A stretch of DNA of 9,963 nt from Brumimicrobium sp965656195 (GTDB lineage Bacteria > Bacteroidota > Bacteroidia > Flavobacteriales_D > Crocinitomicaceae), in the NCBI GenBank assembly GCA_965656195.1, contig CBFHJL010000102.1, positions 1 to 9,963 on the forward strand, written 5' to 3'. Within the stretch, counting starts at the first letter, position 1. Every line of letters begins with the position of its first letter. A program made the position numbers and the translations under genes. A model generated the notes under the pieces. That model did not search any database, was not told where the DNA came from, and saw nothing but the letters and a program-made list of their open reading frames with translations. Of this stretch, positions 1 to 6,956 are shown piece after piece.

Positions 1-840
1 TTCCAGGCCTGCAAGGCATATGAAATAACAGGAGATGGAATTCGTCTGTTAATTCGTTTCACAATAGAAACTGCAAAACGAGTTTATACGGAAACAAATA
101 TTGCTCAACGACCCGTGTCAGTGGTTTCGTTGGCTTACCACACTTTAAAAGGCAAAGACGTTCCACTTGAAGCTCGCTTTTTAGTGGTTGGTACAGGTGT
201 GACCAACACCAATATGACTCGTTTTCTAAAGAAGCATGGCTTTACGAATTTTGCGGTTTTCAACCGAACTTTTAGTAAGGCAGAGCAATTAGCTGAGCAA
301 CTCAACGGCACAGCTCACCCACTTCAAGATTTGTCTTCTTATGCTAAAGGTTTTGATGTTATCATAACATGTACTGGAGCAGATCAAAGCATCATCGATG
401 AGGAAATATACACTCAGCTTTTACAAGGCGATGAATCATCGAAAATTATTATTGATCTTGCTATTCCAAACGACATTCATAAGAATGTCGTTAACCATCA
501 CGTAATTGACTATATATCAGTTGACTTTCTTCAAAAGATCTCTTCAAAAAACCTTGATAAAAGAGCTAGAGAAATAATACATGTTGAAGAGATAATTCAA
601 GAAGCCGTTGAAGAGTACAAATCACTCTTCCAGGAACGCCAAGTAGAGTTGGCCATGAGAAAAGTACCTGAAAAAATTAAAGAAATAAAAAGCGCAGCGC
701 TTGAACAAGTTTTTGCAAAGGAGCTGGATGCGCTAGACGATAACTCTCGAGAAACCATGGAACGCATTATTGATTACATGGAAAAGAAGTACATCAGTAT
801 GCCAATGAAGATGGCGAAAGAAATTTTATTGAAAAAATGA
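1..840 (+). CDS. hemA: Glutamyl-tRNA reductase, C-terminal two thirds (cut by left window edge)
   Basis: NADPH-dependent reduction of glutamyl-tRNA to glutamate-1-semialdehyde, the first committed step of the C5 tetrapyrrole route, in the cytoplasm. The frame is open from base 1. The first residues contain the family's AK.V.TET and PVSVVSLA stretch, which precedes the Rossmann domain, so the GTG at 115 is an internal valine codon and the true start lies left of the window. Visible parts: nucleotide-binding loop GTGVTNTNM (about 190-216), FNRTFSKAEQLAE, FDVIITCTGADQSII, IIIDLAIPNDI, then the helical linker and dimerisation domain (about 540-837). About 279 residues are present of the roughly 415 usual for the family, so the catalytic-cysteine domain is outside. 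The stop overlaps the hemC start (ATGA, 837-840), indicating translational coupling. No frameshift or missing motif is seen in the visible part. Confidence 0.96.
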   Translation, partial: FQACKAYEITGDGIRLLIRFTIETAKRVYTETNIAQRPVSVVSLAYHTLKGKDVPLEARFLVVGTGVTNTNMTRFLKKHGFTNFAVFNRTFSKAEQLAEQLNGTAHPLQDLSSYAKGFDVIITCTGADQSIIDEEIYTQLLQGDESSKIIIDLAIPNDIHKNVVNHHVIDYISVDFLQKISSKNLDKRAREIIHVEEIIQEAVEEYKSLFQERQVELAMRKVPEKIKEIKSAALEQVFAKELDALDDNSRETMERIIDYMEKKYISMPMKMAKEILLKK

Positions 841-1721
841 GAAAAATAATTATCGGTTCAAGAGGTAGTGATCTTGCTCTTTGGCAAGCGAATCACGTCA
901 AAGACCAACTTGCTAAAGCAGGGCATGAATCAAGAATAAAAGTAATTTCAACTCAAGGAGATCGCATACAGCACCTCAGTTTTGACAAAATGGAAGGTAA
1001 AGGTTTCTTTACCAAAGAAATTGAGGCAGCATTGCTTGACAAGTCAATTGATCTTGCTGTTCACTCTCATAAAGATCTTGAGACATCATCACCAGAGGGT
1101 TTAGTAATCGCTGCTGTTTCAGAACGTGAAAATCCAGCCGAATTATTACTTATCAGACAAGATTCTGTGGACGAAAGTCAACCTCTTGGTATTAAAAAAA
1201 ATCCTGTTATTGGAACCTCATCTGCCAGAAGAAAGTCACAACTTATAACTTTCCGTGATGATTTAACCATAAAGGATCTTCGTGGAAATGTACCAACTCG
1301 TATCAATAAGTTACGAGAAAAACAATATGATGCGATAGTCCTTGCACTAGCAGGAGTAAAAAGACTAAACCTAGATCTTTCAGATCTCGTAACTACAACG
1401 CTGGACCCAACAGTTTTTATACCTGCTCCATCGCAAGGGGTACTCGGTCTTCAAATACGTGAAGAAGATGAAGATCTTGGTGCTATTTTATCCGAAATCA
1501 ATGATGACGCCGTAAAGCATCAAATTGGAGTTGAGAGAGCAGTACTCAAACAGCTCCAGGGTGGATGTCAAATGCCTCTCGGTGTATATTGTACTCCTGA
1601 TAATGATGTTCATGTAGCATTCGCGAATACGTGGGAGGATGGTGCAATTTTTAAAGAATACAAAGCAACAGAGGACCTTTCCATAGCATCGACAATAGTG
1701 CAAGAACTAAAGCAGTTATAA
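837..1721 (+). CDS. hemC: Hydroxymethylbilane synthase (porphobilinogen deaminase)
   Basis: Polymerises four porphobilinogens into hydroxymethylbilane, using a covalently attached dipyrromethane cofactor; cytoplasmic. The 294-residue length is normal for the family (about 300). Visible motifs: N-terminal IGSRGSDLALWQA (6-18); HSHKDLE (76-82) with the presumed catalytic aspartate D80 (E. coli Asp84 by family knowledge); GTSSARRKSQL (126-136) and DLRGNVPTRINKL (147-159), the arginine-rich substrate and cofactor binding segments; PAPSQGVLGLQIR (196-208); and QGGCQMPLG (241-249), whose C244 is the cofactor-attachment cysteine. HSHKD, instead of the proteobacterial HSMKD or HSLKD, is, as I recall, common in Bacteroidota. 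The ATG overlaps the hemA stop by four bases, and hemD follows after a single base. All key residues seem intact, so it should be active. Confidence 0.97.
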   Translation: MRKIIIGSRGSDLALWQANHVKDQLAKAGHESRIKVISTQGDRIQHLSFDKMEGKGFFTKEIEAALLDKSIDLAVHSHKDLETSSPEGLVIAAVSERENPAELLLIRQDSVDESQPLGIKKNPVIGTSSARRKSQLITFRDDLTIKDLRGNVPTRINKLREKQYDAIVLALAGVKRLNLDLSDLVTTTLDPTVFIPAPSQGVLGLQIREEDEDLGAILSEINDDAVKHQIGVERAVLKQLQGGCQMPLGVYCTPDNDVHVAFANTWEDGAIFKEYKATEDLSIASTIVQELKQL

Positions 1722-1722
1722 A

Positions 1723-2385
1723 ATGCTTTTTATCTCCAAGAAAGTTTTCTATCAACCTTTGCTAGACTTTCTTAGTGATCGTAAAATCGAACTTGTAGAT
1801 ACTCCTATGATTCGATTCGTCGGTGAATCTTTTCAATGCCCCAAAGCATCTGATTATGATATTGTATTCTTCTCAAGTCCCCGATCAGTCGAGTTCTTTC
1901 TCAATCACTGCAAGATTGAAAAAGACAAGATGGTAGCAAGTATAGGACTTGCAACCAGTGAGGTGCTTAAAAGCAAAAATGTTCCTATTCACTTTCAAGC
2001 AGAGAATAGCGGAAAACCCATAGAGGTTTCAAAATCCTTCTCTCAATTCGTTAAAGATCAAAAGGTTTTATTTCCTCAATCAAATCGCTCGAATCGTTCA
2101 ATGCAGCAATCGCTTTCGAAAGATCAAGTCCTTGACCTTGTCATATATAATACAGATTTAGATCCTAAAAAACTTAGTGAAATACCCGAGATCATTGTCC
2201 TCACTAGCCCGTCTAATGCAAAAGCTTTTCTATTAGATAATTTAGTTTCCGATAATCAGAAAGTCGTTGCTTGGGGGAAGACAACGGAGCATTATCTGCG
2301 GAAAGAAAAGATTAAAGTCTGGCATACTCTTGCTCAATCTTCCTTTGAAGAGCTCACAACATTACTTCATAGAGAACTAATTTAG
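1723..2385 (+). CDS. hemD: Uroporphyrinogen-III synthase
   Basis: Closes hydroxymethylbilane with inversion of ring D to give uroporphyrinogen III; cytoplasmic. The family is poorly conserved in sequence, so the call rests on scattered family-type segments plus position. Segments: IVFFSSPRSVEFFL (47-60), SIGLATSEVLK (73-83), LFPQSNRSNRSM (116-127; compare the family's SNRSR-like loop), IIVLTSPSNAKAFLL (157-171), VVAWGKTTEHYLRK (181-194) and the C-terminal SFEELTTLL (207-215). They appear in the order expected for the two alternating alpha/beta domains. At 220 residues it is slightly shorter than E. coli HemD (about 246). It starts one base after the hemC stop, with no visible Shine-Dalgarno, so coupling to hemC is likely. 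hemE, often next in Bacteroidota clusters, is absent here. Its last four bases overlap the end of ldcA on the other strand. Confidence 0.9.
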   Translation: MLFISKKVFYQPLLDFLSDRKIELVDTPMIRFVGESFQCPKASDYDIVFFSSPRSVEFFLNHCKIEKDKMVASIGLATSEVLKSKNVPIHFQAENSGKPIEVSKSFSQFVKDQKVLFPQSNRSNRSMQQSLSKDQVLDLVIYNTDLDPKKLSEIPEIIVLTSPSNAKAFLLDNLVSDNQKVVAWGKTTEHYLRKEKIKVWHTLAQSSFEELTTLLHRELI

Positions 2386-3275
2386 ATTTTAAGTGTAACC
2401 TCATCGGTCTCTACTGATAGAATAGCTCTTTGTCCAAACAATAAAGCGCAGTTGTCATCTTGATGTCCGGCGGGGAAATTAAATGCAATTGGAATTGATC
2501 TGTACTCGAAATGTGATTTAACAATCTCTTCAAATGACTTTCCATAAGGTGGCTCAGTATCATTCATACTTGTAAACCCGCCTAGAATTAATCCTCTTAT
2601 CTGATCGAGGACTCCTGCCTTTGAAAGTTGATATAAATACCTGTCAATTGCATATAGATGTTCACCTACATCTTCAATAAACAAGATGCTATTCAGATAA
2701 CTAGGCATTTCATTTGTTCCAATCAAACCACAAATTACAGATAGGTTTCCACCCATTAACTTACCATGTGTTACTCCCTCCTTATTATATTGAGTGGCTT
2801 GCCATTTGTAAAGAAGTTGCTCTCCTCTCAAAGCCGCTGCAATCGTTTCAAGCGACCTAGAAGAATTGTCTTCAAAATTAAGCGGCATACTAGCATGAAG
2901 AGAAGGGCATTGCATTCTCGATAGGTGCTGATGAAATACAGTTATATCACTAAACCCGATCATCCATTTAGGATGTTCCATATATCCAGCCCAATTAATT
3001 CTATCAACGATTTGTATACAACCATAGCCTCCTCTTGCGCAGAGAATAGCTTTCACATTTGAATCTTCGATGGCATCCTGAACGTCTTTAGTACGCTCTG
3101 CTATTGTACCGGAAAAATATCCGTCTCTTCCCAAACAATGTTCACTAACCTGAACTACAAAGCCAAAGTTCTCGAGAACTTTCTTCGCAAAGTCAATTTT
3201 TTGCTTTCCAATCGCTTTTGCTGGCGCAACAATACGCACAATATCACCCTCTTGTAACTTTGGTAAGTCCTTCAT
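2382..3275 (-). CDS. ldcA: LD-carboxypeptidase (peptidase family S66, murein tetrapeptide carboxypeptidase)
   Basis: Predicted to remove the terminal D-alanine from murein tetrapeptides (L,D-bond), supporting peptidoglycan recycling. The 297 residues have no signal peptide, so a cytoplasmic enzyme is expected. Motifs: GDIVRIVAPAK (10-20), AILCARGGYG (76-85), the nucleophile segment IGFSDITVF (106-114) with S109, GGNLSVICGLIGT (175-187), LFIEDVGEHLYAIDR (198-212) with E201, and FPAGHQDDN (267-275) with H271. Ser-Glu-His match the triad described for Pseudomonas LdcA (Ser115, Glu217, His285). It lies three bases after the stop of the chaN-like gene in the same direction, so the two are probably cotranscribed. 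S66 also contains microcin C self-immunity proteins (MccF) with the same triad; nothing nearby suggests that role. Confidence 0.94.
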   Translation of the reverse strand: MKDLPKLQEGDIVRIVAPAKAIGKQKIDFAKKVLENFGFVVQVSEHCLGRDGYFSGTIAERTKDVQDAIEDSNVKAILCARGGYGCIQIVDRINWAGYMEHPKWMIGFSDITVFHQHLSRMQCPSLHASMPLNFEDNSSRSLETIAAALRGEQLLYKWQATQYNKEGVTHGKLMGGNLSVICGLIGTNEMPSYLNSILFIEDVGEHLYAIDRYLYQLSKAGVLDQIRGLILGGFTSMNDTEPPYGKSFEEIVKSHFEYRSIPIAFNFPAGHQDDNCALLFGQRAILSVETDEVTLKI

Positions 3276-3278
3276 TAA

Positions 3279-4133
3279 TCAATAAGTTGAGGTTACATCT
3301 TCGTCCACTACAATTATGAAATCTGCCAAACCTTTATTTTCCTCAGTTAGTTTTGAAACGTCTTCTTGTGTTACAGTGGTTATCGTTCCTATTTTCAACG
3401 TATTATCCAACTTTTTTAGGTACCAATAAATTCCATCATAGTTATTGCTATGAAAAGCACCATTTAAGTGAAGAAATAAATTGCCTGTCCTCTTCATTTC
3501 GGTGAACATAAAATGAGCCATTGTTGCATCCTTTATAGCTTGCGCCTTTGGAAAGTTCTCATTGGCATGGCCAGGCATCATTTTCATCATCTCTTGGTAC
3601 CCTGGAAGAGTAGGGTCATACTTTATTGGTAATGGCGCTATCCATTCCTTTTGTTCATTGGTCAAAGAATCCAACGCTTTAAATCCTTTTTTATAAACAA
3701 GGCTCGCGAAGCGTCTCGGAACATTTGTAGCTATCAAAGGGATATTTTTTTCTCTGGAATACTCCACTACAGGTTTATAGTCTGTCGTATAGTTCGACCA
3801 TAATCTTGCAAGCGTATCAAAAGCCTTTGCATCGACTTTATCGTTAAAATAAGCATCCATTTCATCCTGATTATCTGCTTCAAACATTTCCATCCCCACA
3901 GCGATAGAGTCTCTCTCATGCAGCGCCTTAAGCAGTTCTAATTGAAGCCAGTGAGCAATGGTATTATTATGAAGCTCTCCGAAAAGAATTATATCTTGCT
4001 TTAACCCATGTTTTACAAGTTTTTTAAAAGATACCTTTTTCCCTTCTTTCGTGTAGAGTTGATAGGCTTGAACTTCTTGAGTAAATCCCTGCAGCCCTGT
4101 TAAAAAAACAATTGCGAAAATTATCGAGCGCAT
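3279..4133 (-). CDS. ChaN-like (DUF399) exported protein, probable heme-binding family
   Basis: The 284-residue protein has a short N-terminal hydrophobic stretch ending near TQEVQA (about residues 4-23), consistent with a Sec signal peptide and periplasmic or surface location. Unlike classic ChaN lipoproteins it has no lipobox cysteine. Family marks: LFGELHNNTIAH (50-61), with G52-E53-L54-H55 and H61; VGMEMFEADNQ (79-89); PLIATNVPRRFA (132-143); and LHLNGAFHSNNYDGI (221-235), with H228. In the ChaN/DUF399 family, Campylobacter ChaN was crystallised with paired hemes between subunits, and the family resembles EreA/ToxN-type esterase folds; the physiological role is unsettled. Here heme binding is inferred only from family membership. 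It sits between icd and ldcA, with a 63-base gap before and three bases after. The hemA-C-D operon converges on this cluster. Confidence 0.85.
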   Translation of the reverse strand: MRSIIFAIVFLTGLQGFTQEVQAYQLYTKEGKKVSFKKLVKHGLKQDIILFGELHNNTIAHWLQLELLKALHERDSIAVGMEMFEADNQDEMDAYFNDKVDAKAFDTLARLWSNYTTDYKPVVEYSREKNIPLIATNVPRRFASLVYKKGFKALDSLTNEQKEWIAPLPIKYDPTLPGYQEMMKMMPGHANENFPKAQAIKDATMAHFMFTEMKRTGNLFLHLNGAFHSNNYDGIYWYLKKLDNTLKIGTITTVTQEDVSKLTEENKGLADFIIVVDEDVTSTY

Positions 4134-4141
4134 AAAAACGA

Positions 4142-4161
4142 ATTTTAATTCAAATTAAAAT
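4142..4161. promoter_or_regulatory. Perfect AT-only palindrome just upstream of the chaN-like gene
   Basis: ATTTTAATT, two bases (CA), AATTAAAAT: arms of nine bases pair perfectly. It is the only notable structure in the 63-base gap between the icd stop and the chaN-like start, and its near end is eight bases from the ATG. It could be an operator, or an AT-rich hairpin affecting initiation or ending the icd transcript. On the minus strand the centre reads TTAATTTG, one mismatch from the Bacteroidota -7 consensus TAnnTTTG, but no suitably spaced -33 TTG is seen. Function is unproven. Confidence 0.35.
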
Positions 4162-4196
4162 GAAAATATTGTAGATTCAGTATCCAATGCTCTGGT

Positions 4197-6428
4197 CTAG
4201 CTGCGAAGCTTTCCCATGATTCTATTAAATGTCTCGCTGGGACGCATTACATCAAAAACAAGTTGCTCAGCAGGATTGAAATAACCCTTTAAATCAACCG
4301 GTTTCCCTTGAACACTATTCAGCTCCTCTACAATTTTATCTCTATTCACTAATAACTCCTCGGCTATTGGTGTGAACTTTTCTTTAAGCTCTTGGTCATC
4401 GGACTGTTTTGAAAGCTCTTCTGCCCAATATAACGCTAAAAAGAAATGACTTCCTCTATTGTCAAGCTCACCTACTTTTCGAGAAGGTGATTTTCCTGTC
4501 ATCAATAATCGTACGGTAGCCTCATCCAGGCAGTTTGATAAAACTTTAGCTTTAGGTTTCTCTGCTCTTTCTGCTAGATGCTCCAAGGATACAGCTAAGG
4601 CAAGAAACTCTCCTAAGGAGTCCCATCTCAAGTGATTCTCTTCTACAAGTTGCTGAACATGTTTCGGTGCTGACCCTCCAGCCCCTGTTTCAAACAACCC
4701 TCCTCCATTCATTAACGGTACGATAGAAAGCATTTTTGCACTTGTCCCCAGCTCAAGAATTGGGAATAGGTCTGTTAAATAATCTCTTAAAACGTTACCA
4801 GTAACAGAAATAGTGTCCTTCCCTTCTTTCACTCTCATCAACGTATACTTCGTTGCTTCAACTGGAGACATGATCTGTATATCTAAACCATTTGTGTCAA
4901 AATCTTTCAAATAAAGCTCAACTTTTGCAATCAACTCTGCATCATGCGCACGATTCTTATCAAGCCAAAATATAGTGGGTTGACCACTTGCCTTAGCTCT
5001 GTTTACAGCAAGTTTTACCCAGTCTTTAATTGGTCCATCCTTGGCTTGACACATTCTCCATATATCTCCTTCTTCCACATTATGTTCGAGGAGTACATGA
5101 CCTGCCTGATCAATGACCCTAACGGTTCCGCTAGATGGTATCTCAAAAGTTTTATCATGTGAGCCATACTCCTCTGCTTTCTTGGCCATTAATCCAACAT
5201 TTGATACAGACCCCATTGTTGTAGGATCAAAAGCACCATGTTGTTTACAAAAAGCTATTGTTTCTTGATAAATACCAGCGTAGCTACTGTCAGGAATGAC
5301 TGCTTTTGCATCTTGTTGGTTACCCGCTTTATTCCACATTTGTCCTGAAGTTCTTATCATTGCCGGCATAGAAGCATCAATGATTACGTCACTAGGAACA
5401 TGCAAGTTAGAAATGCCCTTTTCAGAATTTACCATAGCCACATCTGGACCTTCGCTAAAAGCAGCTTCAATGTCTTTCTCAATTTCAGCCTTTTGAGATG
5501 CGGGAAGTGATTGAATTCGAATCAATAAGTCTCCAAAACCATTGTTAACATCTACCCCTAATTCAGTGAAAGTTTCCCCGTGTTTTTCAAACAGTGATTT
5601 GAAGTAAACATTAACGGCATGACCAAATATGATAGGGTCTGAAACCTTCATCATTGTTGCTTTCATATGAAGAGAAAACAAAATATCTTTTTGTTTGGCG
5701 TCCTTTATTTGTGTATCAAGGAAGCTTAACAAGGATTTCTTACTCATGACCGTCGTATCAATAACTTCTCCTTCAAGAAGCGCCAATTGGTCTTTCAGAA
5801 CCTCCTTTTGTCCATTGGTTTCAAGTTCAATTTTTACAGTCGTTGGAGCAGATAACGTTGTAGACTTTTCATTGTGATAAAAGTCTCCCTTGTCCATCGT
5901 CGCTACGTGAGTTTTAGAATCAGCACTCCACGCTCCCATTCTGTGAGGGTTTTGTTTCGCAAATTCTTTAACTGCCCTAGGCGCTCTTCTGTCAGAATTA
6001 CCTTCTCGCAAGACAGGATTTACCGCACTACCTTTCGCGACATCGTATTTTGACTTTATTTCTTTTTCACTATCGTTTTGAGGCTCTTCTGGATAATCCG
6101 GTAAAGGAAAACCTTGCTCTTGAAGCTCTTTAATAGTTCCTTTAATTTGAGGAACGGATGCTGATATGTTCGGCAGTTTTATGATGTTTGCCTCAGGCTG
6201 TTTTACGAGCTCACCGAGTTCTTCAAGGTCATTAGTTACGCGTTGATCTTCATTAAGCAATTCAGGGAACTGAGCAAGAATTCTGCTAGCTAAAGAGATG
6301 TCTCTCGTCTCTACCTCTATATCACACTGACTACCAAACGCTCGAATAATAGGCAATAAAGAATGAGTGGCTAACATTGGAGCCTCGTCTGTTTTTGTGT
6401 AAATAATATTTGAAAATTTTGACGTCAT
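4197..6428 (-). CDS. icd: NADP-dependent isocitrate dehydrogenase, monomeric type
   Basis: Oxidative decarboxylation of isocitrate to 2-oxoglutarate with NADP+, in the cytoplasmic TCA cycle. The 743-residue length is characteristic of the about 80 kDa monomeric form and unlike the about 420-residue dimeric enzyme. Motifs: IIYTKTDEAPMLATHSLLPI (8-27), ANIIKLPNISAS (80-91), GSAVNPVLREGNSDRRAP (133-150) with S134 and N137, HMKATMMKVSDP (254-265) with K256, VIIDASMPAMIR (348-359) with D351, LRDYLTDLFP (547-556) with D549 and D553, GSAPKH (585-590) with H590, then R601 and R650. These line up with the isocitrate, metal and NADP 2'-phosphate ligands described for the Azotobacter enzyme (Ser132, Asn135, Lys255, Asp350, Asp548, Asp552, His589, Arg600, Arg649), so NADP specificity is expected. 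The ATG at 6428 gives the standard N terminus. The leader is AT-rich without a clear Shine-Dalgarno. Confidence 0.97.
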   Translation of the reverse strand: MTSKFSNIIYTKTDEAPMLATHSLLPIIRAFGSQCDIEVETRDISLASRILAQFPELLNEDQRVTNDLEELGELVKQPEANIIKLPNISASVPQIKGTIKELQEQGFPLPDYPEEPQNDSEKEIKSKYDVAKGSAVNPVLREGNSDRRAPRAVKEFAKQNPHRMGAWSADSKTHVATMDKGDFYHNEKSTTLSAPTTVKIELETNGQKEVLKDQLALLEGEVIDTTVMSKKSLLSFLDTQIKDAKQKDILFSLHMKATMMKVSDPIIFGHAVNVYFKSLFEKHGETFTELGVDVNNGFGDLLIRIQSLPASQKAEIEKDIEAAFSEGPDVAMVNSEKGISNLHVPSDVIIDASMPAMIRTSGQMWNKAGNQQDAKAVIPDSSYAGIYQETIAFCKQHGAFDPTTMGSVSNVGLMAKKAEEYGSHDKTFEIPSSGTVRVIDQAGHVLLEHNVEEGDIWRMCQAKDGPIKDWVKLAVNRAKASGQPTIFWLDKNRAHDAELIAKVELYLKDFDTNGLDIQIMSPVEATKYTLMRVKEGKDTISVTGNVLRDYLTDLFPILELGTSAKMLSIVPLMNGGGLFETGAGGSAPKHVQQLVEENHLRWDSLGEFLALAVSLEHLAERAEKPKAKVLSNCLDEATVRLLMTGKSPSRKVGELDNRGSHFFLALYWAEELSKQSDDQELKEKFTPIAEELLVNRDKIVEELNSVQGKPVDLKGYFNPAEQLVFDVMRPSETFNRIMGKLRS

Positions 6429-6594
6429 AAATGTGATTTTTTTCGAGATATACTCGGTTTTTACCTTGCTTTATCGCTCGCGAAGATAATAAATTTAAAA
6501 GGATTTTTAAGAGTGAAACTGCATAGAAAGCTAATATAGAATGGGTTTAGAGAATTATTACACACACTAATGAAGGGGCCAAATTCAAAAGTTC

Positions 6595-6619
6595 ATGCGT
6601 AAACGCACTGTGCACGCAT
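6595..6619. repeat. Inverted repeat ATGCGT / ACGCAT with nested palindromes
   Basis: Arms ATGCGT (6595-6600) and ACGCAT (6614-6619) are separated by 13 bases. Inside, TGCGT-AA-ACGCA (6596-6607) forms an alternative tight hairpin and GTGCAC (6610-6615) is itself palindromic, so two mutually exclusive foldings are possible. It is unusually GC-containing for this AT-rich stretch. Role unknown. Confidence 0.45.
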
Positions 6620-6670
6620 AGTTTAAAGTGTTGTTAGACAGGAATTATTCTATTTTTTATTCTTAACATA

Positions 6671-6707
6671 CGTTATCTACAAAGTAAAACAAACTTGTTG
6701 TAGAACG
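6671..6707. repeat. Bulged hairpin, ten base pairs
   Basis: CGTT (6671-6674) pairs with AACG (6704-6707), a two-base bulge AT follows (6675-6676), then CTACAA (6677-6682) pairs with TTGTAG (6698-6703) around a 15-base loop. There is no T-run on the 3' side in either direction, so it is not a standard intrinsic terminator. It could be part of an untranslated leader or a small RNA; nothing shows transcription. Confidence 0.4.
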
Positions 6708-6807
6708 AGAAGAACTCATTTAATGCGCTTTAGGAAAGTTATTATGTATTCGTTGCCGATACCATACCAATTGAAACAAATAATATTGTAGTCCAGTGTA
6801 GGGGGTT

Positions 6808-6868
6808 GTGTTATGGTCATGGTCACGGGTGAAACCCATTCGCAGTTAAATGGATACATTCATAACAC
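6808..6868. repeat. Inverted repeat GTGTTATG / CATAACAC enclosing smaller hairpins
   Basis: Perfect eight-base arms GTGTTATG (6808-6815) and CATAACAC (6861-6868) enclose 45 bases. The enclosed segment has a small hairpin GGGT-GAA-ACCC (6827-6837), a competing pair CCATT (6836-6840) / AATGG (6849-6853), and a tandem ATGGTC ATGGTC. A second outer pairing, CAGTGT (6794-6799) with ACACTG (6865-6870), competes with the main one. This multi-branch potential suggests a structured RNA or protein-binding site, but it rests on pairing alone. Confidence 0.4.
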
Positions 6869-6882
6869 TGTAATACTTCATC

Positions 6883-6944
6883 TTAATTTTCGAATAAAAA
6901 TTAATGCGTATTACCCCTAAGAACTAAACCCTTTATCCTGGGGG
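6883..6944 (-). terminator. Candidate termination region after the FG-GAP protein gene
   Basis: Reading leftward, thirteen bases past the stop at 6957, a GGGGG (6940-6944) / CCCC (6914-6917) pair encloses a loop with an inner TTTA/TAAA pairing. Next comes an AT-only perfect hairpin, TTAATTTT (6883-6890) / AAAATTAA (6897-6904), with a six-base loop and a five-T run on the minus strand (6896-6900). The long loop of the first stem and the absence of GC in the second make neither a textbook terminator, but the position is right. Confidence 0.3.
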
Positions 6945-6956
6945 AGCAATGGTTTA

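Larger units (their letters stand above)
6429..6956. other. Gene-free stretch with several inverted repeats
   Basis: Both flanking genes read leftward, so this stretch should contain the end of the transcript of the secreted FG-GAP protein gene (right side) and the promoter and leader of icd (left side). I found no credible coding frame, tRNA, transposase remnant or CRISPR-like array. A weak minus-strand -7-like element, TATCTTCG (6481-6488, one mismatch from TAnnTTTG), lies about 53 bases upstream of the icd start but lacks a recognisable -33 TTG. The middle part (6590-6870) carries three separate inverted repeats listed individually. No protein-level or RNA-family match can be named from sequence alone. 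Confidence 0.6.

Noticed and set aside
115..117. GTG as a start for hemA
   Set aside because: The reading frame is open and family-like to base 1 (AK.V.TET), and a start here would remove the catalytic domain and the lead-in to the Rossmann fold.
1488..1703. Open frame of 71 codons on the minus strand
   Set aside because: It lies entirely inside hemC, whose motifs are intact. The translation is Cys- and Ile-rich without family features; a shadow frame.
4944..5877. Three short plus-strand open frames (4944-5162, 5296-5496, 5695-5877)
   Set aside because: All lie inside the strongly conserved isocitrate dehydrogenase gene on the opposite strand, and none has a recognisable motif.
6481..6488. 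TATCTTCG as the icd -7 promoter element
   Set aside because: One mismatch from TAnnTTTG and no TTG at the proper distance upstream; too weak in AT-rich DNA to list as a promoter.
6595..6639. Integron attC-like site: GTTAGAC at 6633-6639 matches the GTTRRRY core beside an inverted repeat
   Set aside because: No RYYYAAC inverse core occurs anywhere in the gene-free stretch, and no cassette-like gene or integrase is nearby.
6883..6904. TTCGAAT resembling a tRNA T-loop
   Set aside because: The flanking stem is AT-only and there is no acceptor stem, anticodon arm or D arm in the right spacing on either strand.
6429..6956. Possible insertion-sequence remnant or CRISPR array in the gene-free stretch
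   Set aside because: No terminal inverted repeats with target duplication, no transposase-like frame, and no regularly spaced direct repeats were found.
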